Source of the DNA: Candidatus Sumerlaeota bacterium
GTDB taxonomy: Bacteria > Sumerlaeota > Sumerlaeia > Sumerlaeales > Sumerlaeaceae
Direction: 5' to 3'
NCBI GenBank assembly: GCA_017161655.1
Contig: JADFCV010000012.1
Location: 22,118-70,513, forward strand
DNA: 48,396 bases
Shown: piece after piece, positions 17,127 to 25,505 of the stretch
How positions within the stretch are numbered: the first letter of the stretch is position 1
Layout: each line of letters begins with the position of its first letter
The notes under the pieces: generated by a model
The model's input: the letters and a program-made list of their open reading frames with translations, nothing else
Told to the model about the DNA's origin: nothing
The model's database searches: none
Position numbers and translations under genes: made by a program

Positions 17127-18121
17127 GCGTCATGCCTCCGGTTTTACGGTATCTACATGTAAGCACCACCGAAACCAAAAACCAAACGCAAGAGCTTTTC
17201 GCAAACGAACCAGGTTTGTTTCTTTGGCTAGATCGCAATCTTTCGTGCGAGAACAGAGGGAAGGCGTGGAAACCTCGTTCCTCTGGCGCTTTGAAAACGC
17301 GAGAGAGCGTCGGCATCCAGCGAAGCAGCTTCTGGCAGCGCAGGGGAGGGCGCTTGACGGCTCCGGTTGCAAAAGCCGGGAGTTCCGCAGAGGCGAACAA
17401 CGCGGACCAGTGGTCAGCAAACGTTGAGAATCCCATGTTCACGAGCGTAAGCGCCTTTGCGCACGGCCTTGCCTTTCCCTGTACGGGGAAAGCTGTAAAC
17501 CGCGGAAAAGGAGCTTCGGCAACGGTGCGGCGTGACATTCGTGCGGTGGCTTCGCAAAGGATTTTGAAAGATAGCCGTCAAAATCGTCAAAACCTTCCGC
17601 GCGAAATCGGGGACCCCGGAAAAAAAACAAAAAAAATTGAAACGAGATGGAACAAAAGTGGACCGCATTTGTTCTAAAATAACAAGCAGTCGGTTCGGCG
17701 CAACGAAGGGGAAACAGCACGACCGGAAAGCCGAACGATCGCTGGGAACCGGGGCAAAACACCTTGGCCCGAGACACCACGATCTGACCAGCCAAGCCTT
17801 TCAGCACGCCGATCCTCCCCGGTTCCCAACTCTCTATCATCCTATTCCCCCAGCGCGGTTCATGATAACGACGAAATCCTGGGGGTCGGGGGGGCGCTGG
17901 CCGGAAACATGAACCACGGGAGGGCACCTGTTGAGGACGCACTTTTCACATTCTCGCGTAACGAGGTGGTCGAGCGCCGCGGTGGGCGATGGGGGCGATG
18001 GGGGGGTGAGCGCGTTCTCAGCAAGCCGTGGTGCCATAATTTTGACCAAAGCAAAGTCACAGGCACTGATGCCTCAACAAAGAAACGGTGAGAGGAAACG
18101 ATTTGCGAAGGAGGACGCAGC
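17127..18121. other. About 1 kb intergenic region with strong hairpins and no convincing protein gene
   Basis: All open frames here lack ribosome sites and have arginine/proline/serine-rich translations typical of chance frames in GC-rich DNA. The region holds a 7-bp hairpin at 17473-17492, an A-rich tract at about 17622-17640, a GAACAAA/TTTGTTC inverted repeat at 17650-17674, and three strong stems at 17693-17885 listed separately. The last 20 bases contain the ribosome site for the SRPBCC gene. It may carry a structured RNA; none of the standard RNAs (tmRNA, RNase P, SRP, 6S) has a signature I recognise here. Confidence 0.5.
17693..17885. ncRNA. Candidate structured RNA: three consecutive strong stems
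   Basis: Three inverted repeats follow one another. Stem 1 is GTTCGGC (17693-17699) with GCCGAAC (17730-17736). Stem 2 is TGGGAACCGGGG (17743-17754) with CCCCGGTTCCCA (17817-17828), 12 perfect pairs, enclosing an inner stem CTTGGC (17763-17768)/GCCAAG (17791-17796). Stem 3 is CCCCCAG (17847-17853) with CTGGGGG (17879-17885). The strand cannot be decided because the stems are symmetric. No known RNA family signature was recognised, so this is a structural candidate only. Confidence 0.35.
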
Positions 18122-18589
18122 GTGCCGACGAGATTATTCCGGTTTGAGCAGCAACAGGTCGTTCCGGCTGGTCTGGAGACGGTGTGGGAGTTTTTTTCAA
18201 ACCCGGCGAACCTGAAAACAATCACACCTCCCGATATGGGGTTCGACATTCTTACCCCTTTGCCGCCGGAGATGGAGGCGGGGCTGATCATTGCCTACCG
18301 GGTGCGCCCACTCCTGGGGATTCCGGTGCAATGGGTGACCGAGATAACCCACGTGGCGCCCATGCGATTCTTCGTAGATGAGCAGCGCTTCGGCCCGTAT
18401 CGGTTCTGGCATCACCGCCACACGTTCGAGCCGACCGAGCAAGGGGTTCTGATGACGGATCTTGTTCACTATGCGCTCCCCGCGCCCATTGGTGCAACGC
18501 TTATCAATGAGCTGGTCGTTCGGCCGCGGCTGGAGCAGATCTTTCACTATCGCCGGCGCAAGATCGAAGAGCTGTTCGGACGTCCATAA
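18122..18589 (+). CDS. SRPBCC-family ligand-binding/cyclase-like protein
   Basis: A 155-residue START/SRPBCC-fold protein with a helix-grip cavity. FRFEQQQVVPAGLETVWEFFSNPANLKTITPPDMGF is the usual N-terminal strand-helix region of this superfamily (polyketide cyclase/CoxG-like or SRPBCC 'cell division inhibitor' relatives). It is followed by VTEITHVAPMRFFVDEQRFGPYRFWHHRHTFEP, and a long C-terminal helix completes the fold. The start is GTG at 18122 with a strong AAGGAGGA ribosome site 6-7 bases upstream. No signal peptide, so probably cytoplasmic. The ligand is unknown, and the divergent neighbours give no clue. Confidence 0.8.
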   Translation: MPTRLFRFEQQQVVPAGLETVWEFFSNPANLKTITPPDMGFDILTPLPPEMEAGLIIAYRVRPLLGIPVQWVTEITHVAPMRFFVDEQRFGPYRFWHHRHTFEPTEQGVLMTDLVHYALPAPIGATLINELVVRPRLEQIFHYRRRKIEELFGRP

Positions 18590-18860
18590 GCGAGGCGTGC
18601 GACGCAAAAAAGCTCGGCGAACCAGGAAAGCGTCCTTTTGGAAAGCTCTAGGGGCAAGCGAAGCCCCGGTACGCGTGAGAACCCTGCCATTCGCACGGCA
18701 AAACTCCTTTCGCCCGTGAGGGGGGTGCGGCGGGGGCGAGCGTGTGTTGGTGGGTGTTTTTTTCTCTTGAAATCGCCCGTCCTTTGGATGTCGTATGACT
18801 GCAAATTGACAGAAGCTTTTCTGTCATCTGAGACACTCTGGAAAAAAGGGAGTAGCGCTC
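18590..18860. other. Intergenic region upstream of the repeat protein
   Basis: About 270 bases without a gene. It contains the palindrome at 18808-18827 and the ribosome site GGGAG (8 bases before the ATG at 18861). I see no terminator with a T-run after the SRPBCC gene. Confidence 0.5.
18808..18827 (+). promoter_or_regulatory. Operator-like palindrome overlapping a TTGACA box
   Basis: TGACAGAA-gctt-TTCTGTCA is a perfect 8-bp inverted repeat. Its left arm overlaps TTGACA (18807-18812), a consensus -35 hexamer. It lies 33 bases upstream of the start of the repeat protein. The -10 at the expected distance (TGAGAC) is poor, so a promoter is unproven. Confidence 0.35.
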
Positions 18861-19535
18861 ATGAAAGGGGACGTTACCGCAAAGGGTGCGCGTGTGGTGT
18901 GTTTTGTTTTGACGTGTTTGGCGTCGAGCTTTGGTCCGTGGGTGGGCTTTGGGGCTGAGGTGAAAGCTCAGTCGAGGCCGCGGGATGGCGGAAGCCTGCC
19001 CGCGATTGTGCGTGGGCCCGAGGCTGACCCGAGTAATGTCTGGTGGGATAACCAGTTTGGGGCCGCTGGGGCCGGGGTCAATAGCACGGTTTCGGCACTG
19101 GCTTTCGATGCCACGGGGAACCTTTACGCAGGAGGTAGGTTCACCACGGCGGGTGGAGTGTCGGCGAAGTACATAGCGAAGTGGGATGGGACAAGCTGGG
19201 CAGCGCTGGGAACCGGAATGAATGACGATGTCGAAGCCTTGACCTGTGACTCGGCGGGGAACCTTTACGCAGGAGGTTTCTTCACCACAGCGGGGGGAGT
19301 GTCGGTAAATCGTATAGCGAAGTGGGATGGGACAAGCTGGGCGGATCTGAGTGGCGGAGTGAATCAATTAGTCTTCGCTTTGACCTTTGACTCCGCGACG
19401 AACCTTTACGCAGGAGGTTTGTTCTACACGGCCGGGGGGGGGAGTGCCGGCGGATTACATAGCGAAGTGGGATGGGACAAGCTGGTCGGCTCTGGGAAGC
19501 GGAATGAACAACTTGGTCGTTGCCTTGACGTCTGA
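18861..19535 (+). CDS. Secreted beta-propeller-like repeat protein, 5' part before the frameshift
   Basis: Start ATG 18861 with GGGAG 8 bases upstream. An N-terminal signal peptide (VVCFVLTCLASSFGPWVGFGA) leads into 47-residue repeats of the form ALTCDSAGNLYAGG-FTTAGGVSA-YIAKWDGTSW-ALG-GM. Two and a half repeats are in this frame. Inside the third repeat a run of nine G (19434-19442) changes frame, and the frame then ends at 19535 in unrelated residues. Joined to the 3' part, the gene would encode about 520 residues with six repeats. The repeats resemble the blades of extracellular propeller or 'IAKWDG' proteins of unknown function. Either a sequencing error, decay or phase variation at the G tract explains the break. 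Confidence 0.75.
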   Translation: MKGDVTAKGARVVCFVLTCLASSFGPWVGFGAEVKAQSRPRDGGSLPAIVRGPEADPSNVWWDNQFGAAGAGVNSTVSALAFDATGNLYAGGRFTTAGGVSAKYIAKWDGTSWAALGTGMNDDVEALTCDSAGNLYAGGFFTTAGGVSVNRIAKWDGTSWADLSGGVNQLVFALTFDSATNLYAGGLFYTAGGGSAGGLHSEVGWDKLVGSGKRNEQLGRCLDV

Positions 19536-19905
19536 CGCGGGAAACCTTTACGCAGGAGGTGGGTTCACCACGGCCGGGGAAGTGTCGGCGGATTACATAG
19601 CGAAGTGGGATGGGACAAGCTGGTCGGCTCTGGGAAGCGGAATGAACGACTGGGTATCTGCCTTGACCTGCGACTCGGCGGGGAACCTTTACGCAGGAGG
19701 GTGGTTCACCACGGCGGGGGGAGTGCCGGCGGATTACATAGCGAAGTGGAATGGGACAAGCTGGGCGGCGCTCGGAAGTGGAGTGGATGATTCTGTGTGG
19801 GCGTTGTCGGTGCGTGACAATGCTCTTTTTGTGGGAGGTTACTTCACGCAAGCCGGGGGCAAGGATTCCCGGTACATTGCCTTGTGGCAGCCTCGGGTGG
19901 ACGTG
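19079..19905 (+). repeat. Six tandem 141-bp coding repeats (47 residues each)
   Basis: Repeat units begin at about 19080, 19221, 19362, 19507, 19645 and 19786. Spacing is 141, 141, 145, 138 and 141. The +4 of the third unit is the enlarged G tract, and the -3 of the fourth is one missing codon (TSDAGN against TCDSAGN). The DNA of units 2-5 is nearly identical over stretches such as GCGAAGTGGGATGGGACAAG, so homogenisation by recombination is likely. Confidence 0.85.
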
Positions 19906-20424
19906 AGCCGTGCGATGGTTTCGGCGACTCCGGGGCCGCTGACGATCGGCAACGCGCGTTATGGTTTCTACAAGCCTTCGCTTGAGCTGACCACGGGGAC
20001 GACGGTGAGCTACGCCGGTGGTTTGCCCACGACCGTGACTCTGGAGCGAGCGCCGGCGATCACGGTGGGGGGTCAACGTGTCAATGGGGCGTTCGTTGTG
20101 ACGCCCACGGATCTGAGCTTTGGCGGGACAGGGGCAGAGCTGTGGGTGGAGTTCAGTGAGGATGATGTGGCCGCCTATGGAGTCCCTGCCCAGGACTTTC
20201 GGGTTGCAGCTCTGACTTATCCCTCCACGTACCCGTCGGACAAGGAGGCCGTGTCGGTCTCTTACTTAGGCAATCAAAGCGAGCCGACGTTTGTGCGCAT
20301 GGAGAACGGCCGCAAGATTTATGGGATTCGTGTGGAAGGTGTAAGAGAGATTTTGCCGGCTGCGTACGGAGCTGTCCCGTTTTCGTCTCCATCAAGGGTG
20401 TCTACTTGGGATCTGTATGATTGA
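19443..20424 (+). CDS. Secreted beta-propeller-like repeat protein, 3' part after the frameshift
   Basis: In the second frame the repeats resume directly after the G tract (VPADYIAKWDGTSWSALGSG), giving blades 3b to 6. These are followed by a C-terminal domain of about 175 residues (from RVDVSRAMVSATPGPLTIG to WDLYD). That domain is beta-rich and threonine/valine-rich, without a motif I can name. It has no own start codon with a ribosome site, so it can only be made by frameshift, by correction of the G tract, or not at all. The convergent NlpC/P60 gene ends at 20534. A weak hairpin at 20459-20479 has no T-run. Confidence 0.7.
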
Positions 20425-20533
20425 AGTTGAGACGTTATCTGCCGCAGATCATGGGGACGACCGGTTCCCCCGACTGGTCTTCCCAGCGTAGGGGGAGGGT
20501 GGGGAGCACGGCGTCTTTATGGCGGCGGAGTGG

Positions 20534-22522
20534 TTAGTCGCTGGGGCGTCGCGCGAAGATGAAGGTCTGGTGCCAGGTTTTTGAGTAAAGCGGGTCCTGG
20601 GGCAGGAAGCTATTGACGCGCACGCAGGGCGGGCAGGAGTGCACAAAGCGCTCTCCGCCCAGCGAGAGGCCGGTGTGGACGACGCGTCCGGTTTTGTCTA
20701 TGAAGAAGAGAATGTCCCCAGGCATAAGAGCGGCCCGGTGCCAACGTGTTGCGACCAATCGCCCCACAAGAACCATTTGACGGGCATCGCGCGGTAGGCG
20801 CAGTCCTGCAGCTTCGTAGCTCACCCCGACAAGCCCCGAGCAATCAAGTCCGTTCGCGGAGCGTCCGCCGAAGACGTAGGGTGTGCCGTAGAGACCTAGT
20901 GCTGTGTCCACAGCGACCTGCCCTGCGCGAAGATCGGGGGACAGCGTGAGTAGTTGACGGGGAATCGAAAGGGATTCGAACTGCACACGGTTCCCTACGA
21001 GGTGGGGCATGGCGACAAGCACAGCGGCCCTGGCTGCGGGACGGGACCCGTGTGCTGCTTTTTCCTCTAATAGCTTCAGTCTTGTGCCGGGTGAGAGGGC
21101 GTAGAGCCTGTTGCTCCATGGAGCATTCAACGTTGCCTGGCGCGAGGTGAGTAAGTCCGTGAATTGCTCTTCGGTGATGGGGGCGATTGCGTCGGCGCGC
21201 ACCCACCCGACATAGCCGTCGGATCCCTGGACGAGGAAAAATGAGCCGTCGGGGGTGCGATCAAGAAGCCAGACGGGTTCCCCTGGGAGAAGTTGAGTCT
21301 GGACGTTGTTGCCTTCCTCTGGGGCACCCCAGGTGAGGGCTGCGGTCTGAAGTGTGACAGCAAAGAGTTGCCCGCCCAGGCGTTCCTGGCTGGGAAGGAT
21401 CTCGACCTCGGTGGACAAAGGATTGCAGCCCGCTGTGCGCAAGATGCCGGCAGCTGTTTCAGCAAGCTCAGGTGCGTTGGCGCGGGCGATGAAACGCCAT
21501 CCGCTGGCTGTGCGTTCCACGCGCGCATCGAGATAGAAGAAGGTCGAGTCCGTGAGCTGGCGTTGATAGGCCGCGAGGAGGTAGGAGGCTTCTGTTTGAT
21601 CACGTGGGGGCTGAGGGAAGGGCCACAAGCGCTGAGCGAGTTTGGCTGCCTCGGTGGTGACGCCGTCCGGCGGTGCAAATTTCTCCTCGGTGGTGTCTAC
21701 GGGTGGTGCGCCGAGTGCTCGTTGTCGCCGGGTGCGCATGGCGTCGCCAAGCTGGGACGACGGCCAGGTGAGATAAAAGGTTTCGTAAATGGCCTGGGCG
21801 AAGCGGTGAGTGTAGGCAGGCGCTGGCCGCCAGTCTTTGCCGGGGGGAGGAGGGGGGGCAATGATTTCAAGGGCGAGCGCGCCTGTTTGCTCAGTTATAG
21901 CGAGGTGGCCAGGCTCGATCTCAAAACGGCCTAATCCCAACCGGAGAAAAGAGTCGGCAAGGGCTTGTGCAAGAGATGCGGCTACGGGGTCGCTCGTTTC
22001 GGCATCAGCCGAGGGGACGATGATCCTTGGCTTGGTGCGATTGTGCTCGCTTTCGTGTGAAATGCGCAGAACGCAATGGGGCCTGGCTCGCGCGATCACC
22101 TGCAGGCGTGTCAGCTCATCCGCAAGACTCGCCGTTGCGGGGCGATCATCCTCACGGGTGAGATAGTATTTTCCGCCGCCATCGGTAATGTGATGACGCA
22201 AAAGAGCTGCAATGGCGAAGTTTGTGGCGTAGGCCAGACGCCGTGCTGCAATCTTTTCTTCCCCCTTCTCGGCGAGGGCGTGCGCCTCGCTGCCCTGTGG
22301 ATCTGCCACGAGAACAAGTCCACGCAGAGCTGTGCCAGAGGTTTCAAAGGGCGCGGTAAATTCCGGGGTAGGCGTTTGAAGCTCTGTAGCGGCACTTCCA
22401 GGGGACGCCGGCATGAACGCCCAGACAGCAGAAATGCAAAGAGCGCAATATTTTGTTAACCTTTTTTCTCTGGCAAACGAACCCTTAGCAATTTGGCCAC
22501 TTGTTCGCACAATCGCACCCAT
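20534..22522 (-). CDS. Secreted cell-wall hydrolase: degenerate amidase-like domain, SH3 domain and NlpC/P60 peptidase
   Basis: A 662-residue protein. A signal peptide follows a long basic N-region (TKYCALCISAVWAFMPASPGSA). Residues ~55-220 resemble the N-acetylmuramoyl-L-alanine amidase (Amidase_3) fold (YYLTREDDRPATASLADELTRL, CVLRISHESEHN). The first zinc histidine (GHGG) position reads DPQGSEA, so this domain is probably inactive. A central region and an SH3-like domain (~430-485, PGEPVWLLDRTPDGSFFLVQ, GYVGWVRADAI) precede NlpC/P60 (~535-662): catalytic Cys in SANGLDCSGLVGVSYEA and His in VVHTGLSLGGERFVHS. It should cut peptide cross-links of peptidoglycan. Start: ATG at 22522 with GGGAGG 7 bases upstream, inside the 3' end of the GH57 gene (67-base overlap). 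Confidence 0.8.
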   Translation of the reverse strand: MGAIVRTSGQIAKGSFAREKRLTKYCALCISAVWAFMPASPGSAATELQTPTPEFTAPFETSGTALRGLVLVADPQGSEAHALAEKGEEKIAARRLAYATNFAIAALLRHHITDGGGKYYLTREDDRPATASLADELTRLQVIARARPHCVLRISHESEHNRTKPRIIVPSADAETSDPVAASLAQALADSFLRLGLGRFEIEPGHLAITEQTGALALEIIAPPPPPGKDWRPAPAYTHRFAQAIYETFYLTWPSSQLGDAMRTRRQRALGAPPVDTTEEKFAPPDGVTTEAAKLAQRLWPFPQPPRDQTEASYLLAAYQRQLTDSTFFYLDARVERTASGWRFIARANAPELAETAAGILRTAGCNPLSTEVEILPSQERLGGQLFAVTLQTAALTWGAPEEGNNVQTQLLPGEPVWLLDRTPDGSFFLVQGSDGYVGWVRADAIAPITEEQFTDLLTSRQATLNAPWSNRLYALSPGTRLKLLEEKAAHGSRPAARAAVLVAMPHLVGNRVQFESLSIPRQLLTLSPDLRAGQVAVDTALGLYGTPYVFGGRSANGLDCSGLVGVSYEAAGLRLPRDARQMVLVGRLVATRWHRAALMPGDILFFIDKTGRVVHTGLSLGGERFVHSCPPCVRVNSFLPQDPLYSKTWHQTFIFARRPSD

Positions 22523-24903
22523 TCCTGTGCCTCCCAAAGATTCTTGTCGCTATCGGCTCTGGCTTTGATGATCGGATAATTTGCACACACGACGTGATAG
22601 AACGTCGTCTGAGCCTTCCAAATGTTTGTGCGGAGCGGCAACGCAAAAGCCACTTCCGCCACAGCGAGAAGTTTTTCGAGGTTTGCGATGTCGTTGGGAT
22701 TTGCTTCGAGGCGCGCAGTAGCTCGCTGAAGAGCGCAGCGGACCGCGTGGTCGAGGCGTTCCGTATCAAGTTCGAACTCCCAGCGTCGCGCTTCCTGAAA
22801 ACTGGCACGCAGATCATCGGGCGATGCGTTCTCGTTTTCGAACGCCTCGACGAGCTTGTGCGTCAGTACAAATTGCGTCATGGTTTTGAGAACGGTGGGC
22901 AAAGGCACGTTGAGGGCTGAGAGGAAACGCATCAGCGCCGCGTTCTCGTTGTAGAGCGAGCACATTGTGGCGATGGCCTGGGAAATGGGGGCGTTGAGCA
23001 AGTGGTACACGAGCCGACGCAGGTCGTCGCGGAAGAGCGCGCGAAGCGTGAGTGGCTCGTTGGGGAAAATGTCTGTAAACGTTCCTAATCCCACGGTGAG
23101 CTGGCGGTCGCAGTCGCCCTGCTGCATCTTCGCCATGAATTCGGAGAAAAGTTTTGCATCCGAGGGCGCCACATAGGCCTGAATTTCGTCCTCGCTAAGT
23201 TTTTGAGCGCCAAAAACAAAGGTGGCCTCTTCGGTGGTTGCAACCGAGCGGACCCGCATCTCGCCGACAAGAAACTCGCGTTCTCCCAAGGAGCGTTTGC
23301 ATCGGTTCGTGGCGCTGACCTCATACGCATAGAAGCGGCCACTGGGTCTGGCGTCCTCAAGAAGCATGAGCAGGGCGTAGTTCCCTGCGACGCGATCAAG
23401 CTCGACGATGTTCGGAGCAACAAACAGCTCGTAAATGTGAGCGCCGTTGACGAACTGGGGGAGGTTACTCTTTGCGCCCTCAAGGGTCTTCAGGAAGGTC
23501 GGTTCGTAATCCACGCCCGCCACCTTTTTGGCGAGCTGCATGACCCGCGCAGCAAAGAGAAGAATTTGCTGTGTTTCAATGCCAGAGATATCGTCGAAAA
23601 ACCAGCCGCAACTGGTGAACATGAGCAAGCAGTGGCGCTGCATTTCAAGCAGCTGGAAGAGACGGACGCGCTCATCCGCGGAGAGGGAGTGGCTCTGGTG
23701 GCGAGCGAGAAATCTCGAGATGGTGTCCGCTGAGCGATCAAGGACCACCTGAATGTACTCGTCGCGTGCCAGCCATGGGTCAGTGACGTAAGCGGATGCT
23801 TCGCGCTCGTACAGACGTGCGGCTTCGTCACGCAGCCAGTTCATTGCAGCGCGCAGCGGTGCTCGCCACGCCTGGTTCCACTCGGGGTGCGCGCCGGAGT
23901 TGCAGCCGCAGTCGTAGCTCCAGCGTCCCACACCGTGCGCACAACTCCACGAGGAGGCCTCGAAGATTTCGACCTCGTAGCGAGGGGGAAAACGCTCAAG
24001 AAATTCTGCGTAATTCGTTAACCTTACTCGTGAGTGTCCCTGGAGATCAGCGATGGCGCGGCTCAATGCCATCTCGCCAAAGCGATGGTGATGGCCATAG
24101 CTTTCACCGTCCGTGGCAATGTGAACAAGTTGGGCGCCGTCGCGGTCTGGCGCGAAGCCACTCAAGAGGCGCGTGGCAAAAGCATGGCCGTCGTTGAGCA
24201 GCCCCTCAAAGGCCACGGCGTGGCTTATGGGACCATCGTAAAAGAAGAGCGAAATGGATTCGCCACCGGGCAAGCGGCAGAGGTAAGGGCGTGAGGGATC
24301 AATTCGACCGCCACGAACGTCGCTCCAGGAGGCGCGCCCGATTGGACGCACGCGCGAAGCCTGAAAGGGTGAGAGGATGGTGAAACGGATTCCGTGGGTG
24401 GCGAGAATGGCAAGTGTTTCGAGGTCCACAGCGGTTTCGGCCAGCCACATGCCCTCCGGCTTTCGACGAAAGCGCGATTCGAAGTCCGCAATGGCCCACC
24501 GAACTTGCGTGATCTTGTCCCGTCGGTTTGCCAACGGCATAATGATGTGGTTATAGACCTGGGCTATGGCTGAACCGTGACCGGAGAAGTGCTTTTTGCT
24601 GCGGTCGTCAGCTTCGAGAATGGCCTTATAGGTTTTCGGGTCGTGAGTTTCGAGCCAGGACAGAAGAGTTGGACCAAAGTTGAAGCTGATCCATTCATAA
24701 TTATTGATGAGGCGGTCGAGGTACCCTTGCGAATCAAGTATGCGCGCGCCGGTGTTCGGGGCGTAGCACTCGTCCGTGATGCGCTGGTTCCAGTCGTGAT
24801 AAGGCTGGGCACTATCCTGTTGCTCGACGGTCTCAAGCCACGGATTCTCGCGCGGAGGTTGGTAGAAGTGGCCGTGGATGCAGACGAAACGCCAGTGAGT
24901 CAC
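22456..24903 (-). CDS. Glycoside hydrolase family 57 protein with DUF3536
   Basis: An 815-residue cytoplasmic enzyme (no signal peptide). Residues ~5-300 form the GH57 barrel: FVCIHGHFYQPPRENPWLE, MWLAETAVDLETLAILA (the glutamate in AETAVD is the likely nucleophile) and HIATDGESYGHHHRFGE. The rest is the DUF3536 region found in long bacterial GH57 proteins annotated as alpha-amylase/4-alpha-glucanotransferase relatives. It probably acts on alpha-glucans such as glycogen, but the exact reaction is not known for this subgroup. Start: GTG at 24903 with AAGG about 9 bases upstream. The peptidoglycan hydrolase gene overlaps its 3' end. Confidence 0.9.
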   Translation of the reverse strand: MTHWRFVCIHGHFYQPPRENPWLETVEQQDSAQPYHDWNQRITDECYAPNTGARILDSQGYLDRLINNYEWISFNFGPTLLSWLETHDPKTYKAILEADDRSKKHFSGHGSAIAQVYNHIIMPLANRRDKITQVRWAIADFESRFRRKPEGMWLAETAVDLETLAILATHGIRFTILSPFQASRVRPIGRASWSDVRGGRIDPSRPYLCRLPGGESISLFFYDGPISHAVAFEGLLNDGHAFATRLLSGFAPDRDGAQLVHIATDGESYGHHHRFGEMALSRAIADLQGHSRVRLTNYAEFLERFPPRYEVEIFEASSWSCAHGVGRWSYDCGCNSGAHPEWNQAWRAPLRAAMNWLRDEAARLYEREASAYVTDPWLARDEYIQVVLDRSADTISRFLARHQSHSLSADERVRLFQLLEMQRHCLLMFTSCGWFFDDISGIETQQILLFAARVMQLAKKVAGVDYEPTFLKTLEGAKSNLPQFVNGAHIYELFVAPNIVELDRVAGNYALLMLLEDARPSGRFYAYEVSATNRCKRSLGEREFLVGEMRVRSVATTEEATFVFGAQKLSEDEIQAYVAPSDAKLFSEFMAKMQQGDCDRQLTVGLGTFTDIFPNEPLTLRALFRDDLRRLVYHLLNAPISQAIATMCSLYNENAALMRFLSALNVPLPTVLKTMTQFVLTHKLVEAFENENASPDDLRASFQEARRWEFELDTERLDHAVRCALQRATARLEANPNDIANLEKLLAVAEVAFALPLRTNIWKAQTTFYHVVCANYPIIKARADSDKNLWEAQEWVRLCEQVAKLLRVRLPEKKG

Positions 24904-25079
24904 AGCTGTGGCCTTTCTAGCTTACGAGCGTGGTGAAATTGCCGAGATAACAGGCGCACTTTCGCACGGCACAGCCAGGGAGCCGGACCTGGCGGGGACG
25001 CGGAGGTGCGTGAGCCCACCCCAACATGCACGACGGATTGCAACCTCGTTTGGATCAACTCCAGACCCATAGCGCGCGA

Positions 25080-25505
25080 TCAGATGCTTTCTTTCTGCGA
25101 TGGCGTTTCACTGTCGCTTGGCGCAGTCCACGCATCGGTGATCACCTGGAGAAGATTTCGCTCCTCGGTGCTCATGTGCCGGTCAGATGTGGCGATGAAC
25201 TCGAGAATCTGGCGAACCCCTTCGAGGCGCTCAGCGTCCAGGCTCTTCTTGAGGCTTGCGACGGAATAAGCCACAACGTCGGCGACGCTCGTTTCTGCCA
25301 CCGCGCTTTTTGCGTTTTCGAGCAATGACTGAATATCTTGGGGGGAAAGTCCAAGGCCAAAGCCAATGCGCGTGAGCATTTCCGCCTCGCGGTCAGAGAC
25401 TTTTCCATCGGAACACACGAGGCACAGGGCCAGGCAGAAAACGTGATAAACCTGGTCAGGGGTTAGATGCAGAATCTTGAGTAATTTTCGAGTTGTATTA
25501 TCCAC
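25080..25505 (-). CDS. TerB-like (tellurite resistance family) protein
   Basis: A 141-residue helical cytoplasmic protein with the TerB/DjlA-N type signature LALCLVCSDGKVSDREAEMLTRIGFGLGLS (about residues 27-56) and a second helical half ending STEERNLLQVITDAW. This fold occurs in stress proteins of unknown mechanism and in DjlA-like co-chaperones; no J domain is present. Start: GTG at 25505 with an AGGAGG ribosome site 6 bases upstream. It may be co-transcribed with the GH57 gene 176 bases downstream, but the gap makes this uncertain. A real tellurite function is not implied. Confidence 0.75.
   Translation of the reverse strand: MDNTTRKLLKILHLTPDQVYHVFCLALCLVCSDGKVSDREAEMLTRIGFGLGLSPQDIQSLLENAKSAVAETSVADVVAYSVASLKKSLDAERLEGVRQILEFIATSDRHMSTEERNLLQVITDAWTAPSDSETPSQKESI

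Noticed and set aside
16906..17538. Minus-strand 210-codon frame overlapping the cyclophilin 5' end
   Set aside because: Rich in Arg/Ser/Pro/Phe without domain pattern, no ribosome site, and it overlaps the real cyclophilin start and signal peptide.
17439..17942. Minus-strand 167-codon frame in the hairpin region
   Set aside because: Low-complexity Arg/Pro/Phe translation; the stem sequences explain its composition better than coding.
19079..19905. Regular repeats that could be taken for a CRISPR array
   Set aside because: The repeats are 141 bp without unique spacers and translate into a regular 47-residue protein repeat.
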